DNA from: Muriicola marianensis
Lineage (GTDB): Bacteria > Bacteroidota > Bacteroidia > Flavobacteriales > Flavobacteriaceae
Direction: 5' to 3'
Assembly: GCF_014638095.1 (NCBI RefSeq)
Contig: NZ_BMFH01000001.1
Location: 1,435,227-1,499,226 of the forward strand
DNA: 64,000 bases
The notes below the pieces were generated by a model that saw nothing but the letters and a program-made list of their open reading frames with translations, searched no databases and was not told the DNA's origin. A program made the translations under genes and the position numbers. Of the stretch, positions 63,677-64,000 are shown piece by piece; within the stretch, counting starts at the first letter, position 1, and each line of letters starts with the position of its first letter.

Positions 63677-64000
63677 ATGGACAGGAGGTGTTTGGAATGC
63701 GGGGAGCCGATTAGGGGACGAACAGACAAAAAATTCTGTGCGGATTACTGCCGTAATGCCTTCAATAACAAACTCAACAAGGACAGCAGAAACCTCGTTC
63801 GGAACATCAACAACAGGCTGAGAAAAAACTACCGAATCCTGGAGAGTGTTTTTCTGGAGGGCGGAAAGGCCAGAATACCGAAGAACAGACTGCTGGACAA
63901 GGGATTCCATTTTGAACATATCACCAATCTCTACACCACGAAAAAAGGTAATACCTATTTCTTTGTGTACGACCTGGGGTACCTCCCCCTGGGGAATGAC
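63677..64000 (+). CDS. Zinc-ribbon protein (3' end outside window)
   Basis: The ATG at 63677 opens a frame of 108 codons that runs off the window. Cys5, Cys8, Cys21 and Cys25 (CLECGEP, FCADYCRNAFNNK) form a zinc ribbon, followed by a helical region (SRNLVRNINNRLRKNYRILESVF). From memory it resembles a conserved flavobacterial zinc-ribbon protein; the length and function are unknown here because the gene is truncated by the window end. Confidence 0.7.
   Translation, partial: MDRRCLECGEPIRGRTDKKFCADYCRNAFNNKLNKDSRNLVRNINNRLRKNYRILESVFLEGGKARIPKNRLLDKGFHFEHITNLYTTKKGNTYFFVYDLGYLPLGND

Overview
The window looks like chromosomal DNA of a marine member of the Flavobacteriaceae (Bacteroidota) with moderate GC. 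The grounds are: type IX secretion C-terminal signals (ends of the proteins at 13838-17614 and 48876-50570), many short lipoprotein signals, TAnnTTTG-type -7 promoter elements, DUF4286 next to rsmA, the four-gene ligase-associated repair cassette, a fused glycine/ornithine-lipid acyltransferase, and the DUF1800/DUF1501 pair. The genus cannot be fixed from the sequence alone. Family names are assigned by recognition of motifs, not by a search.

Layout. 1-704: end of a NIPSNAP-like gene. 786-5510 (minus): an error-prone repair pair, a DnaE2-type polymerase and a DinB-type polymerase, with tandem operator-like palindromes upstream and a 380-bp hairpin-rich element between the two genes. 5595-5894: two very small membrane proteins. 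6155-9156: a GH144-like glucanase lipoprotein, a small membrane protein and two small lipoproteins. 9289-10245: an array of eight structured 57-nt repeats, including a 355-bp tandem duplication. 10275-10676: tRNA-Leu(CAA), a GIY-YIG nuclease and a partial tRNA-Leu copy split by a 20-bp palindrome. 10821-13157: prs, rplY, pth. 13158-17614 (minus): a large secreted metalloprotease with a coupled lipoprotein.

17664-29654 is mostly housekeeping on the plus strand: ribF, an HTTM membrane protein, serS, a TPR protein, a DUF4286-cyclotransferase fusion, rsmA, mgtE, then nitrilase, cupin, dehydrogenase, DUF1801, VOC and TM2 proteins. 29704-31499 is an arsenic operon with its own operator but no efflux pump. 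31496-35118 (minus): amino-acid-lipid acyltransferase, aspartate kinase, GNAT. 35230-36681: fbp and a TerB-like protein. 36883-46082 is a DNA-repair block (ligase-associated exonuclease, ligase, helicase, PdeM, then mfd). 46101-47164: an ACT protein and YraN. 47357-50570: DUF1800/DUF1501. 50716-64000: metG, a plug/MG2-like surface protein, a deacetylase-like protein, ferritin with a Cys/Lys-rich miniprotein, ssb, an M28 peptidase, a sortilin-like repeat protein, an ankyrin protein and a zinc-ribbon protein cut by the window end.

DNA repair and mutagenesis dominate (DnaE2, DinB, ligase cassette, Mfd, SSB). The least explained DNA is in three places: the hairpin element between the two polymerases, the covarying repeat array, and the tRNA-Leu/GIY-YIG locus beside it.
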